From Adiantum capillus-veneris (Eukaryota; Streptophyta; Polypodiopsida; Polypodiales; Pteridaceae), in the NCBI GenBank assembly GCA_014529385.2, contig CM043948.1:19881951-19945950 (forward strand): DNA of 64,000 nt, read 5' to 3'. Position 1 is the stretch's first letter, and each line of letters starts with the position of its first letter. The translations under genes were made by a program, and so were the position numbers. Positions 12,070 to 25,763 of this stretch are shown here, one piece after another. The notes beneath the pieces were generated by a model that saw only the letters and a list, made by a program, of their open reading frames with translations, was not told where the DNA came from and ran no database searches.

Positions 12070-12144
12070 AATTCCCTCTGGAGTGATGCGATGAACGAGA
12101 GCTGGCACATGAGTAAAGGGAAGTGCCATGCCCTGAGGACATGA

Positions 12145-13962
12145 TCAGTCCACAAAGGGGAGTAAGCCCAAAGCTTTGCGAAAAGCTTCAAGCTTCTCAC
12201 GACACACTGCCTTTGTGAAAAGATCTGCAAGGTTGTCCTGTGTTGGCACATACGCCAAGCTGATCTCTCCAACTAAGAGCCTCTCCCTGACATAGTGGTA
12301 ATGCACCTCAATGTGCTTTGTGCAAGCATGAAAAATTGGGTTCCTTGCAACTGCCAATGCACTCTGACTGTCAGTGTAGATAGTGTTGGCAGTGTCCTGT
12401 CCAACACCCAAATCAGCCATAAAGCGTCTGAGCCATACACACACAACCGAGCTGTGAAGACTGCCCTGTACTCAGCCTCACAACTCAAAGTGGCCACACT
12501 AGGTTGCTTCTTGCTCAACCATCATATACATGACCTGCCAAAAAACCACTTGTGGACACTCGCATGTCAAAACAACCAGCCCAATCTGAGTCCGAAAAAG
12601 CATATAAGTATGGCGGCAATGATCCCCCCTTGGGAAAAAACAAGCCAAAATGTAAAGTGCCACTAACGTAGCGGAAAATCCTCTTGACAGCCTGCCAATG
12701 CTTACACCCTGGGCTATGCATGAATCTGCTCACCTGTGAGACTGGAAACTGAATATCTGTCCTTGTGTTGCATACATAAATGAGGCAGCCAACAGCAGTT
12801 TGGTAAAGAGTGACATCAGCAGGATCGCCAGCATCATGTAGACTCAACTTCAAACCTGTTTCCATGGGACTGGCAATAGGTTTGCAATCCTCAAGTACAA
12901 ACTTACATAGTAATGTCTCTATGTCACTTTTCTAACACAAGGCATTACCACCATCACACTGCTTAAACTGTATACCCAAGTAATGATGCAACAGCCCCAA
13001 ATCTTTCATCTTGAACGTAGCATTCAAATCAGCCTTAAATTCAGCAATATATCTCTCATTTGGTCCAGTGATCAGCAAATCATCAACATAAAGAACCACA
13101 ATAAGAAGTACATCACCCTCACGCTTTACATACAATGTGCTTTCTGTTGGACTGTTACGAAAGCCTTGTTTGACCAAATGACTGTCAGCTTTCTCATACC
13201 AAGCACAAGGAGATTGCTTCAACCCATACAAAGCCTTGTTACATTTGCACACTTTGTCCTCTTGTCCTTTTATGACAAAACCGCGAGGCTGCGTTACATA
13301 AACTTCCTCAAATATGTCACCATTCAAGAAAGCAGTAACAATGTCTGATTGATGTACATCCCAACCAAAATGAGCTGCCAATGCACAGTAGTCATACGAC
13401 AAGTGGGAGAAAAAGTCTCTTCATAATCTATACCTTTTTGCTGTACATAACCCTTTGCAACAAGTCAAGCCTTATGGCGATCGATCTCACCATCCGGCTT
13501 CTGTTTCAGCTTGTAAACCCACTTCGTACCAATGGCCTTTTTGCCAGGAGGCAAATCACATAAAGTCCGTGTGTCATTTTCTATAAGTGCATCATATTCT
13601 GATTGCATGGTAGCCATCCAATTTTCTGAATTCTGTGCTTTATCAAAAGACAGAGGCTCCTCAACATCATGTAAACTAGACACAGCCAAAGCATAACAAT
13701 CTGATGCATAAGATGCATGGCGAGATCCTGAACGAGTACGACTAGACAAAGGTGCATCCAATTTACTGTCACGCAAAGTGTGCACCAGCCATTTTGGCAT
13801 ACCTCTAGCCTGCTCATTTTCAGGTCTTTCCTCATCAAGTACATCATGTACATCTGCATCGGTAATATGCTCATCTATAACATTTTTAGAAACCCCCATA
13901 GGCTGTACATTTACCTCATTGGAACTTACATTTGTATTTCCACCACTGAAAAGAGGCAACAA
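12145..13962 (-). pseudogene. Copia-A reverse transcriptase and RNase H
   Basis: From high to low coordinates: the end of integrase with KKAIGTKWVYKLKQKPDGEI (near 13500), the RT start, WDVHQSDIVTAFLNGDIFEE (near 13350), ALYGLKQSPCAWYEKA, the catalytic LYVDDLLI motif (near 13080), MKDLGLLHHYLGIQF, then RNase H with ATLSCEAEYRAVF (near 12490), TDSQSALAVARNPIF and the terminal AYVPTQDNLADLFTKA. RT copies element RNA to DNA in cytoplasmic particles, and RNase H removes the RNA. In-frame stops lie at 13465-13467 (CGA to TGA) and 12932-12934 (CAG to TAG), and the RNase H part is frameshifted. Confidence 0.9.
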
Positions 13963-13977
13963 AGTGTCATAAATGTC

Positions 13978-15342
13978 CTATGAGCTTACATTATTGTCTC
14001 TAGTACATGGCAGCAAGGGCTGAACAGAATCTTCCACAAACACTACATCTCGTGAAACCAGAATACGTTTTGTTTGCGGATGATACAACCTATAACCTTT
14101 ACTTTCAGCACTATAACCAACAAAAATACATTTGACAGCCTTATCATCCAATTTTTTGCGCTGTGTTTGTGGCACCAAAGCATATGCCAAACAGCCAAAA
14201 ACATGCATGTGCTCAATAGAAGGCTTTCTATCATGCCATGCTTCATATGGAGTAATAGACTGCAAAGATTTCGTAGGACACCTGTTAAGTACATAAGTGG
14301 CACACATGATGGCCTCAAGCCAAAAAGAATGCGGCAAAGCTTGACTTTTGACCATACATCGTGCCATTTCCGTAAGTGACATGTTTTTCCTCTCAGCAAC
14401 ACCATTTTGTTGAGGTGTATAAGGCACTGTACATTGGTGTTTTATCCCACGACTAGCCAGAAATGCATTAAATTCATGAGACATATACTCCCCCCCTTGA
14501 TCGGAACGGAGGGTGCCCATAGTACATTTCGAGCCATTTTCAGCCATAGCCAGAAATTATTTGAAGCATATAGAAACTTCCGACTTCGCTTTAAGCGGAA
14601 ATGCCCATGCATGCCTGGAGTAATCATCAATGAAAGTCACGAAGTACAGGTAATTACCCAAGGGCGGAGTTTGCATGGGCCCACAAACATCACTATGCAC
14701 AAGCTGCAAGCTGCATGTGGCCCGAACTGAACCATCCTTTAGAAACTTAGAACACTGCATCTTACCCAAAATACAGCCTTCACAAACATGTTCGACCGGT
14801 GCTTCAAGAGGCGGCAAAGAAGAAACCATATCAGATTTCTGCAAACGCAGCAAACTGGCAAAATTCAGATGACCAAAACGTGCATGCGAAAGTTTTGCAT
14901 CTGAAATAGACCTTGAATCTGCAACAGCATTTGCAAAACTTTGTCCACACTTGTCATACAAAGGGAGTTTATACAGCCCACGGCACAAAAGGCCAGATGC
15001 AACAATTTCATCACCAAAACTGAGATCATAAACTGTACATCTGTCATCCAGAAATTTGACTACAAGTCCAAGTCTAGCAAGTGCGGATACAGACAAGAGA
15101 TTTTTCTTGATCCCAAGTACATAAAGTGCATCAACAAGTGTGAAGGAACTGCCATTTGCAGCAATAAGCACAATCTTTCCAACTCCCTGAACTGGATAAG
15201 AGCCATTGTTGGCACAAGTGACAGAATTCCCATGAGGAACAGACTCGAGAGAGGTAAACAATTCACGATGTGAGGTAATGTGCTTTGTAGCACCACTGTC
15301 GAAATACCACACATGTGAATCTGCAGAGCAACTGACAAGCAT
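13978..15342 (-). pseudogene. Copia-A protease and integrase
   Basis: The protease active site WYFDSGATKHIT (near 15280-15310) keeps the D-S-G triad. The GAG-pre-integrase zinc-binding region follows (ARFGHLNFASLLRLQ, VCEGCILGKM). The integrase core has HSDVCGPM, FIDDYSRHAWAFPLK, then LRSDQGGEYMSHEFNAFL and PQQNGVAERKN, supplying the D,D,E residues. An in-frame TAA at 14557-14559 splits the core where Copia-C has CAA, and a TAG at 13978-13980 replaces CAG seen in Copia-B. A 2-bp insertion near 15328 shifts the frame from the zinc-knuckle end of gag. Protease would mature the polyprotein and integrase would insert the cDNA. Confidence 0.9.
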
Positions 15343-15479
15343 GCATCATGGACAGCAGGATTGTGAGTGCACTCTGCGCTAAAAGCCCATTTTGCATCAA
15401 CATCAGCATCACAGTCTCCTTTCACAAAAGACTCAACAATGGCTGCATTTGTAGTGGAACCAGCATTTGCAGTGGAACC

Positions 15480-16409
15480 ACCCTCTTTCTTCTTAGCCTC
15501 TTTGGCCTTCAACTTAGGACACGATTTGATCAAGTGATCATTAGCTTTACAATAATGGCAACGCGTCTTCTTTTTTTCCTTGTCACCAAAATTGCCGACG
15601 AAGTGCTGCCAGCAGAAGCATTAGGAACAGAAGTTTTGCCACTCGCAGCAGAACCATAAGAAGTGGTTGTATTGCTGTTACCACCCTTTTTTTGAGAAGC
15701 AATAAAAGCCTATTCAACTGCACGTTGTTTAGTCTTGTTTTTCTGGAAAGTGACTCTTGCAACAGCAATGTGCATAATGCATCAAACTTGACAACTTTTG
15801 GATTTCCTTGGGTCATAAGTCTCCAAGTACTAGCAAAAGTCTTGTAAGAATCTGGTAAGGCATCAAGAACAATCTGCACAAGGGAACTGTCTGAAATGAC
15901 TTCTCTTGCAGAAATAAGTTGCTCATTGATATCCTTGACACTAGCAAGGAAAGTGTCCATATCATCTTCCTCATGCATAATCTTTGACTCCAGCTCTTTA
16001 TGCAGCAAAGCAATTTTAGCCTCATTGCGACTTGCATAAAGACTAGCCAAAATTTCCCAAGCCTGTTTTGCAGATTTTGCTGAACGGATGTGAGGAACAA
16101 TGGTGCGCTTCATAGACAAAGCAATCAATGCATGAGCCTGCGCATCCTTAACATCCCAAAGAGCTTGTTCTGCATAGGCAAAACAACTCTAACAGCAGCT
16201 ATCCTTGCAGCAAGACCTGCAACATCCTCAACATCACCTACATCCTCAGAACCAGGACGTACATCAATGCCTTGCACAATATTCCAGACGCCCTTTGACA
16301 CAAGAACGTGTTGCATCATATAAGCCCATATAGGGTAATTGTCCCCATCCAACCTGTCCTCAGCAGCAAACATCTTAAACACATCTGTGTTGTTGTTGTT
16401 GTCATCCAT
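15480..16409 (-). pseudogene. Copia-A gag
   Basis: The start ATG is at 16409 (MDDNNNNTDVFKMFAAEDRL), close behind the PBS. DGDNYPIWAYMMQHVLVSKG is the usual Copia gag N-terminus. The middle has AWEILASLYASRNEAKIALL and LDALPDSYKTFASTWRLM (UBN2-type gag). A CCHC zinc knuckle (CHYCKANDHLIKSC pattern) lies near 15515-15555. A 1-bp deletion near 16176 and further indels near 15590-15720 break the frame. Confidence 0.88.
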
Positions 16410-16757
16410 GGTAAATGTTGCACCTAATGTGAAAACTGACCGAAAATAGGAGAAATAGAACGGGAATAACACGTGCCATATAGCACAAACCGTAGAAGAC
16501 TATATAAGGCACCTGTTATGCAGAAAACGGCACTGACAGAAACTCTGCACAAAATGACGAAATAGCCTGTGCAGCACTGCCTGTAGTGGAAACGGAGGCC
16601 GAAATGAGCCCAAATTGAAAATCTGAGTAGACCAAGCTCTGGGAGCTATCCCGAAGTCTTTGTCGACCTGCGAACGCTCGCCAAAGCTCACTGAAATCGG
16701 AGAAAGTGAGAAGGCGTGTACTGGAGCAGCTGGCGACTAAGGCCGGGAGGATGCAAC

Positions 16758-16772
16758 CTACTCTGATATCAA
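16758..16772 (-). other. Copia-A primer-binding site
   Basis: The minus strand reads TTGATATCAGAGTAG directly inside the 5' LTR. It differs by two bases from the TTGGTATCAGAGCAG of Copia-C (35190-35203), the initiator tRNA-Met type site. Confidence 0.85.
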
Positions 16773-16773
16773 T

Positions 16774-16999
16774 TGTTGGAATTAGGGTTGCAGAGAGACA
16801 CACACAGCTTGGAGAAGATGAAGGAAGCTCAAGGCACACAATAGAGAGTGTATTACTTAGTGTGCAATGGAAAGATAGATAGCCCTAGAGTGATGGGCGT
16901 ATATACAATGCTCGGGGGGAAAAACCTCCTAAAGAGGGAAAAATGCCCCGGCGGTCATAGTGTATTCACACACATCACTACCACATGTATATGGTAACA
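16774..16999 (-). repeat. Copia-A 5' LTR
   Basis: 226 bp, pairing with 11843-12069. I count about a dozen differences between the two, so the insertion is not recent. Confidence 0.93.
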
Positions 17000-17004
17000 G
17001 CGTA

Positions 17005-17848
17005 GGCTTTCAAACTAGAGAGGGTTCTCACTTGTGGTGGTGGATATACGTCACACGCCCCAACAAAGAGACATCACAAGTATCACCTTCTAAGGAGATG
17101 TCCAAGGTAACGACTGAGATAATTGAAAAAATTGAGTAACTTTTCAGTTCACCTTGCACAATCAGTATGCCCCAAAGGACAAGCGAAGAAGTCAAAAGAA
17201 CTAGAGCCATGACCTAGGTGTGTATTGTTGTGTTGGAATTGCAAGGAATATGCGCAAGGAATGTATAATTGTTCTTGGCCTTGTGGGGAGGGGAGGCCTA
17301 ACTTGAACTACCTAGTGTTGAATGCAAGGAAAAACGCATAAAAAATCCCCTACCTTTACAAAGACCAAATGCAACAAGACCCGATGTCAGACTTAGAAGG
17401 ATCATAACAGACTTCAAATACTAAAAGATAGAACTAGAAATGAAATGACAAGAGACATAGACACTGGAACTGAGATTGTATTTAGAAGAAAATCAGAGCA
17501 CAATTGGTCGTTATGCTCGAAGTACAAACTATGCTAGTAAATGACTCAAGATACAATGACAAGGCTTTGGAATTACAAGAGATCTTAAGATCAAAGTGCT
17601 GAAGAAGAGAGAGCATGCAGGATTACAATATGTTGTCCAAGATGTCCCAAAAAAAATAATGGGTCCTATTTATAGGTCCTCGGACCGGTGTCTGACTACT
17701 ACTCACTCACCATGGTAACTCTCTGGTTACTGCTTTTGGAAGCCTCTGGTATTCGTTGGCTGTCTGTTAGAGGTTGTTCTCGCCTTCTACATTCCTCCTC
17801 CCCTTTCTTGAATTTTTGTATAATTCCAGTAAATTTAGAAAATGCTGG
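17005..17848. other. Anonymous flank, no gene seen
   Basis: AT-rich sequence. Minus-strand frame remnants adjoin the RPT2-like fragment but cannot be identified. Confidence 0.35.
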
Positions 17849-17969
17849 TGTCAAAGGTAGCTCCACTACTTCCTTTATCTCTTGTATTTGTACATCAAGC
17901 CCTCCAATGTCCGCATAGGACTCCAAAGGTGCCTTCTGAAACCATTTGATCTACTTCATCTTGCAAAAG
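17849..17969 (-). pseudogene. RPT2: Captured fragment of 26S proteasome ATPase RPT2
   Basis: The minus strand encodes [11 protein letters not shown] (17969-17937) and then, about 13 nt short of collinear and in another frame, [20 protein letters not shown] followed by KEVVELPLT (to 17849). These match adjacent stretches of regulatory subunit 4 (RPT2/PSMC1), a highly conserved AAA ATPase that unfolds substrates at the 26S proteasome; the segment lies just before its ATPase domain. The sequence departs from RPT2 right after VELPLT. Only about 40 of about 440 residues are present, without Walker motifs. The surroundings (18042-18275 minus: KLARARLTKGKCTLDDANTK) are unrecognised and look like mobile-element sequence, so this is probably a gene piece picked up by, or stranded beside, a transposon. 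Confidence 0.75.
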
Positions 17970-18297
17970 GCTAGTGCAAGAGCACCAACCAGTGTCTATC
18001 CAACAAACCTTCTTCTTGTCAGGTGCCTTATTCCTTTTAGATTATGCCTTGGATGCCTCTGAAGTGGTTGTCCCAGCATTTTCATTCAAAGTCAGTCTAA
18101 ATAGTTCCTCATGCTCTAGTTGGTCCTTCCTGGCAGTCTTCATCTCAACTTCATAGGGTGTTAGTGGATTCCATGTCTTGGTGTTAGCATCATCCAAAGT
18201 GCACTTGCCCTTTGTCAGTCTAGCCCTAGCCAGCTTATGGCAATCGGATGCAGTGTGCAGCCATCCTTGAGGCAATGGCTAGTTACATTTGACACGT

Positions 18298-20571
<2,274 letters not shown>

Positions 20572-21147
20572 TCATTGCCCACCCCTTAGTTGAACATTTA
20601 TGTTTGACAAAAAGAGCTTTATTTCACTTCTAACTGCAAAAACCTAGCAAACACTATCAGATAACCAAAACCATATATATAGAGTTTTATTGCATCCTCC
20701 TGCCAAACCTTCAAGTGGGTTGCCCCACCCCCTGCATCACATAGCTTCCACCTGGATCAAAAACCTTCCATTGGTACTTTCCACCCATTTGTAACACCAT
20801 ACCATAGTGCCGCACCCCAACACATAGACCACCATGCATATAGACCATCCATGGCCTGCCTTCAGCACTCCATGCATACACTTGCCTATTACCCACTCCA
20901 TACCAAGCAACATCAAACATACCATCATCCAAAAAACATGTACCTGACAACATATCTAAACACATGTTTGAGCACATGTCTGACCCTCCCTCCTATCCAT
21001 GTTAATTGGAGGCCTCATCCATAAACCCCTGCATTTGTTGAACCATCCATGCACAGCTCCATCCATTTCCATATTCATCAATTATAGCTCACATACCTTT
21101 AATGGAAGCAAAGCTACCGCCTAGGATTCTCCTTTATCTATCACTAG
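20572..21147 (-). other. Element X 3' internal untranslated region
   Basis: There is an open minus frame at 20977-20711 (88 codons) with Gly/Val/Met-rich residues and no known domain; I doubt it is coding. Confidence 0.35.
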
Positions 21148-21693
21148 TCATGCATGCTGCAACAAAATCTCCACCATCTTTGGAAACACAAACTCCTCTT
21201 TGGCAGTACACTCGATTCCAGCATCATCAAGCCCTTCTGCTGCAACCTGCTGCTCTTCAAGGTCAATCAACTCCACTTGTTTGTTAGCTTCATTTGCTTG
21301 TACTTCAATCACCTCTTCTACCACTGCATCATGCTCTCCCAAGGTAGAGAGAAATTCTCCCCACACTGGATCCTCTTGGTCATCATCCATAGGTAGGGCC
21401 ACTTCATCCCTTGCTACAAGAATCTGCACCGTCTCTATCTGCATGCCTCCATCAGTGGGCATAGACTCCTCCATTTGGTTTCCATCAAGCACAATGGCTT
21501 GCTTTGCTCCCTGCTCTTCTTGAACATTGGCTATCACCATATCATTAAACACATAAAAAGGCAGCTTTACCTTTACCGTCTCATGTTCGTCAAACTCCGT
21601 CTCTTTCACCATAGGATGTAACCTCATCCGCTCGATCTTCTTCACTTGCCTCCCAGCAACTCGATCTTGTATCTTCTCCATCATCGGAATCAT
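21148..21693 (-). CDS. Acidic ORF in element X, unknown function
   Basis: A 181-codon minus-strand frame rich in Glu, Asp, Val and Met (VVEEVIEVQANEANKQVELI, LEEQQVAAEGLDDAGIE). The frame continues upstream, with a stop near 21694, into further acidic sequence that joins the gag region, so it is probably the C-terminal extension of the element's gag polyprotein. The end, FPKMVEILLQHA, resembles the FREMVEILFKARG end of a frame at 49935-49618 in a second X copy, supporting conservation of this tail. There are no catalytic motifs. Confidence 0.45.
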   Translation of the reverse strand: MIPMMEKIQDRVAGRQVKKIERMRLHPMVKETEFDEHETVKVKLPFYVFNDMVIANVQEEQGAKQAIVLDGNQMEESMPTDGGMQIETVQILVARDEVALPMDDDQEDPVWGEFLSTLGEHDAVVEEVIEVQANEANKQVELIDLEEQQVAAEGLDDAGIECTAKEEFVFPKMVEILLQHA

Positions 21694-22129
21694 ACTGACT
21701 CCACATCTACATCTTCATCCCCTTGCTGCTCCACAAAAGCTTGACCATCTCCATGGCTTTGCATACTTTCTCCATCTGCTTTTGAACCCTCTATATCTGC
21801 AACCTAATTGCACTCTGCAACTTTTCCATGCAAGCTTTCCACAAGAATAGGCTTTACATCTTTAATCTGCTCTAGAACCTCAACATTTGCTACTACTTTT
21901 GTATCCTCATTCACTTCAACATGAGGCTTCTCCTCGTCGACAAGTTTGTCCGCCCTCAACACATGCACATCACAAACCGAAAACCTCTAAGGAACATAAT
22001 TGTCCATAGGCCTTACCTCAATAGGCTCTGCACTTTGAGCAACTAGAGTGTTCTTTGGTCCTACCAAAGAACACTCTGCTACCACCGCAACAAGCACATA
22101 ATCTGAAGGATTCAACACGTCCAACTCCA

Positions 22130-22697
22130 TCTTTCACTTTACCTTTTGGCTCTTCATCTTGGCCAGATAGACCATCTCCTCATATGTATATGCACCGTCC
22201 TCAACCTTTTCTCTAATCCTCGGATGCAAGCACTCTAGCAACTTCGACAGCTTCAAATATTTATTTCCTTTTATCCCAGTAGCAATCTGTAACTGCTTCC
22301 AACAGGCTTCAAACTACTCAAGAAAAATGGAAAAATCCTTAATTGTATCCTGGCGTACCGCCTTCAACTTTGCACCAGCTTCTTCAGGAGTAAGCAGTTC
22401 TCAAAACCGCTCCAAAAATTGATTTTGCAACCCCTGTCATGATCCTCGATCACTGCTGTTTAAACCATCAAACCAAATCGTGGCTCATCCGCGCATCAGT
22501 AGCAGCATCGTCTGCAATGTTTTTGCATCCGTCAACATATGCATCGATAGAAACCATATCTCAAAATCTGCTAACCAATCCTCAGGATCTTCAACGCCCG
22601 TAAATATGGGGCCAAAACATGTCTCCACCATCTCTATCAACTTCAAAATTGACCACCAAACTCTTTGACCATCAGCCAACCGCTTCTCGGCTACCAA
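22130..22697 (-). pseudogene. Element X gag
   Basis: The minus frame begins near 22697 with VWWSILKLIEMVETCFGPIF, then VEDPEDWLADFEIWFLSM. After an in-frame TGA near 22483 it continues as ATIWFDGLNSSDRGS. Further down are LERF, LLTPEEAGAKLKAVRQD, the FEACWKQLQIATGIKG region and LECLHPRIREKVEDGAYTYE. This is the Retrotrans_gag pattern ('F.G.EDP..WL..FE', 'A..W...L', 'L...F'). Three or so stops interrupt it. No zinc knuckle was recognised. Confidence 0.75.
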
Positions 22698-22732
22698 ACA
22701 TCGCTTTAGACTTCAAATCAAAGCATCAGACG

Positions 22733-22751
22733 GCTCCTCAATGGGGGCACC
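22733..22751 (-). other. Element X primer-binding site, candidate
   Basis: The minus strand reads TGGTGCCCCCATTGAGGA five to six bases after the LTR edge (CCCTCTCCA). The position and TGG start fit a PBS; the primer tRNA is not identified. Confidence 0.5.
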
Positions 22752-22757
22752 AGAATA

Positions 22758-23482
22758 TGGAGAGGGGGAAAGGGGAACACACCCAGAACACGACACAATG
22801 CCTCACTATAGCCCAGGGTATACACAACTTCCCAATCCACTAGAGTTCACCTTCAAAACTCGACACTATCCACAAGCAAATCACCGTTTACACACGACCA
22901 TACACACACATGCTTTGCAATGCACCAAACAAACCCAATCATTCCATTATGCCCAACTCATAGCCTTCCACGCGCACACTGCCTCTCTCTATCTCTCTTT
23001 GCACAATAGATCTCTGGGGGGTACACAAGTCAGGAAACACACGCACACAAGCAGAGAAGAGAAGCGGGGAGGGGGAATCGATGCCAAGAGATGGCAATGA
23101 TGGCCTTCCTTACATCCACACAACCATTTACAATGAACTATATGCCAGCACAACAGTCCTCGACAAAAAAAAACACAATTGGCCAAAAAGTCTGTGGCAA
23201 AAAAGCCTAATGGCAAAAAGCCCTTAAAAATTCATGTGCAGCTCCTTTTATAGGAGTGACTAAGCCCAAAAAAAGAAAAAATGGAGCTTCTCAACTCGTG
23301 CATTCCAACCTGAGCTCCTTATAGCATTTTTTTGCCTTGCATACACTTGGTCTGTTCCTTTTAGAAACCCTTGCATGGGTTCACCACACTGACAAGCTAC
23401 TATTTCCTCTCTCACACATATTGTGGACTCGTCCCTTTGTTTTGTCCGCCCGGCTTGGCTGCCCACTTAAGATGCCCTTTGG

Positions 23483-23562
<80 letters not shown>

Positions 23563-24129
23563 CTGCTGTGAGAAAACCCCCCTAGCACTAGCGATGTCGC
23601 TATAGTGGAGGCTCCCCCTTTCCTCTGAAAAAATTGGGCCCGTAGCGGGCATGTAGGAACCACCTCTAGCCGGCAACATTGCCACATCATCGGCCTGCGC
23701 ATCACCAAGTCCGCCGCCCCACAGGCGAGCTCAGTTGCCGCCATCCCCCTCCGACCAAAAGTCCAACAACACGCGTCCTTGCAAGGCGAGCTTAACACAC
23801 GCAGCACCCTGAGGAAACACCTCACCACACACCATAGCCACAAGGGGAAGCAGGGCCGCGAGCTCAACACACGCCACGCCCTAAGGAAACACCTCACCAC
23901 ACACCATAGCCACAAGGGGAAGCTCCCCTCTCTCATCACCTCTTTCAAATGGGCCTCACAGCCTATTCCAAATACCCTACTCTGCCATTCATGTGAAGCA
24001 TATGTGGTTTTTCTGTCCTCGCCAGGTGGAAGTCGCACGGCCTTTGGCTTTTGACAAATCCCCAAAACCCTCTTTGCATTGCTCATGGGAATCCCTTTGG
24101 CCCACCAACTTCATAGCTCGGCCATTTGT
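22758..24129 (-). repeat. Element X 5' LTR, truncated
   Basis: Matches 18298-19770 along its length, including the tail 'caccaacttcatagctc(g/t)gccatttgt' where the Copia-B LTR begins. It contains a private tandem duplication (about 72 bp, 23780-23922, 'gaggaaacacctcaccacac' twice) absent from the other LTR. Confidence 0.7.
23485..23561. repeat. (CT)n followed by (CA)n
   Basis: About 22 CT copies then about 17 CA copies; positional equivalent of 19036-19273. Confidence 0.95.
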
Positions 24130-24355
24130 TGTTGGAATTAGGGTTGCAGAGAAATCCACACAACTTGGAAAAGACAAAGGAAGCTCAAGGCACACAATAG
24201 ACAGTGTGTTACTTAGCGTGCAATGGAAATATAGATAGCCCTAGAGTGATGGGCGTATATACAATGCACAGGGGAAAAAACCTCCTAAAGAGGGAAAAAT
24301 GCCCCGGCGGTCCTAGTGTGTTCACACACATCACTACCACATGTATATGGTAACA
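24130..24355 (-). repeat. Copia-B 3' LTR
   Basis: 226 bp, same LTR family as 11843-12069. It sits exactly at the break of the element X 5' LTR. Confidence 0.92.
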
Positions 24356-24371
24356 AATCCCCCCTGGAGTG

Positions 24372-25694
24372 ATGCGGTGAACGAGAGCTGGCACATGAGT
24401 AAAGGGAAGTGCCATGCCCTGAGGACATGATCAGTCCACAAAGGGGAGTAAGCCCAAAGCTTTGAGGAAAGCTTCAAGCTTCTCACGAGACAATGCCTTT
24501 GTGAAAAGATTTGCAAGGTTGTCCTGTGTTGGCACATAAGCCAAGCTGATCTCTCCTGCTGAGAGCCTCTCCCTGACATAGTGGTAATGCACCTCAATGT
24601 GCTTTGTGCGAGCATGAAAATTGGGTTCCTCGCAACTGCCAATGCGCTCTGACTGTCAGTGTAGATAGTGTTGGCAGTGTCCTGTCCAACACTCAAATCA
24701 GCCATAAGGCGTCTGAGACATATACACTGAATCGTAACTGTGAAGACTGCCCTGTACTCAGCCTCACAACTCAAAGTGGCCACAGTAGGTTGCTTCTTGC
24801 TCAACCATCATATACATGAACTGCCAAAAAACCACTTGTGGACACTCGCGTGTCAAAACAACCAGCCCAATGTGAGTCCGAAAAATCATATAAGTCTAGC
24901 GGCAATGATCCCCCCTTGGGATAAAACAAGCCAAGATGTAAAGTGCCACTAAGGTAGCGGAAAATCCTCTTGACACCCTGCCCATGCTTAGACCCTGGGC
25001 TGTGCATAAAACTACTGACCTCTGAGACTGCAAACTGAATATCCGGCCTTGTGTTGCATACATAAATGAGGCAGCCAACAACAGTTTGATAAAGAGTGAC
25101 ATCAGCAGGATCGCCAGCATCATGTAGACTCAACTTCAAACCTATTTCCATGGGAGTGGCAATAGGTTTGCAATCCTCAAGTCCACACTTGCATAGCAAT
25201 GTCTCTATGTAACTTTTCTGACACAAGGCAATACCACCATCACACTGCTGAAACTGTATACCCAAGTAATGATGCAACAGCCCTAAATCTTTCATCTTAA
25301 AAGTAGCATTCAAATCAGCCTTAAATTCACTAATATGTCTCTCATTTGGTCCACTGATCAGCAAATCATCAACATAAAGAACCACAATAAGAAGTACATC
25401 ACCCTAACGCTTTACATACAATGTGCTTTCTGTTGGACTGTTACCAAAGCCTCATTTAACCAAATGAGTGTCAACTTTCTCATACCAAGCACGAGCAGAT
25501 TGCTTCAACCCATACAAAGCCTTCTTACATTTGCACACTTTGTCCTCTTGTCCTTTTATGACAAAACCGCGAGGCTGCGTTACATAAACTTCCTCAAATA
25601 TGTCACCATTCAAGAAAGTAGTAACAATGTCTGATTGATGTACATCCCAACCAAAATGAGCTACCCTTGCACATAGAAAACGCACAATAGTCAT
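24372..25694 (-). pseudogene. Copia-B reverse transcriptase and RNase H
   Basis: Contains WDVHQSDIVTTFLNGDIFEE (near 25640), ALYGLKQSARAWYEKVD, LYVDDLLISGPNERHISEF (25385 downward), HHYLGIQFQQCDGG, CNTRPDIQFAVSEVSSFMHS and ATLSCEAEYRAVFT. An in-frame TAG near 25405 lies just before the YVDD motif, and the RNase H end is frameshifted near 24620. It retains CAG at the site where Copia-A has TAG (12932). Confidence 0.88.
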
Positions 25695-25763
25695 ACGACA
25701 AGTGGGAGCAAAAGTCTCTTCATAATCTATGCCCTTTTGTTGTGCATAACCCTTTGCAACAAT

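Larger units (their letters stand above)
11838..17004 (-). mobile_element. Copia-A: full-length Ty1/Copia retrotransposon
   Basis: A complete minus-strand element. LTRs lie at 11843-12069 (3') and 16774-16999 (5'), TG...CA, about 95% identical by eye. The PBS is at 16758-16772. A PPT (AGAGGGAATT on the minus strand) lies at 12070-12083 beside the 3' LTR. Gag, protease-integrase, RT and RNase H follow in Copia order. The flanks are GCGTG (11838-11842) and GCGTA (17000-17004), a 5-bp TSD with one mismatch. Several stops and frameshifts make it non-autonomous today. Confidence 0.93.

Noticed and set aside
17699-17926. A functional proteasome subunit gene
   Set aside because: Only about 40 residues of RPT2 are present, broken by a gap and frame change, with no ATPase domain nearby.
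20711-20977. A Gly/Val/Met-rich minus frame, considered as an envelope-like protein of element X
   Set aside because: No signal peptide, membrane segment or known motif, and the position just before the 3' LTR alone is not enough.
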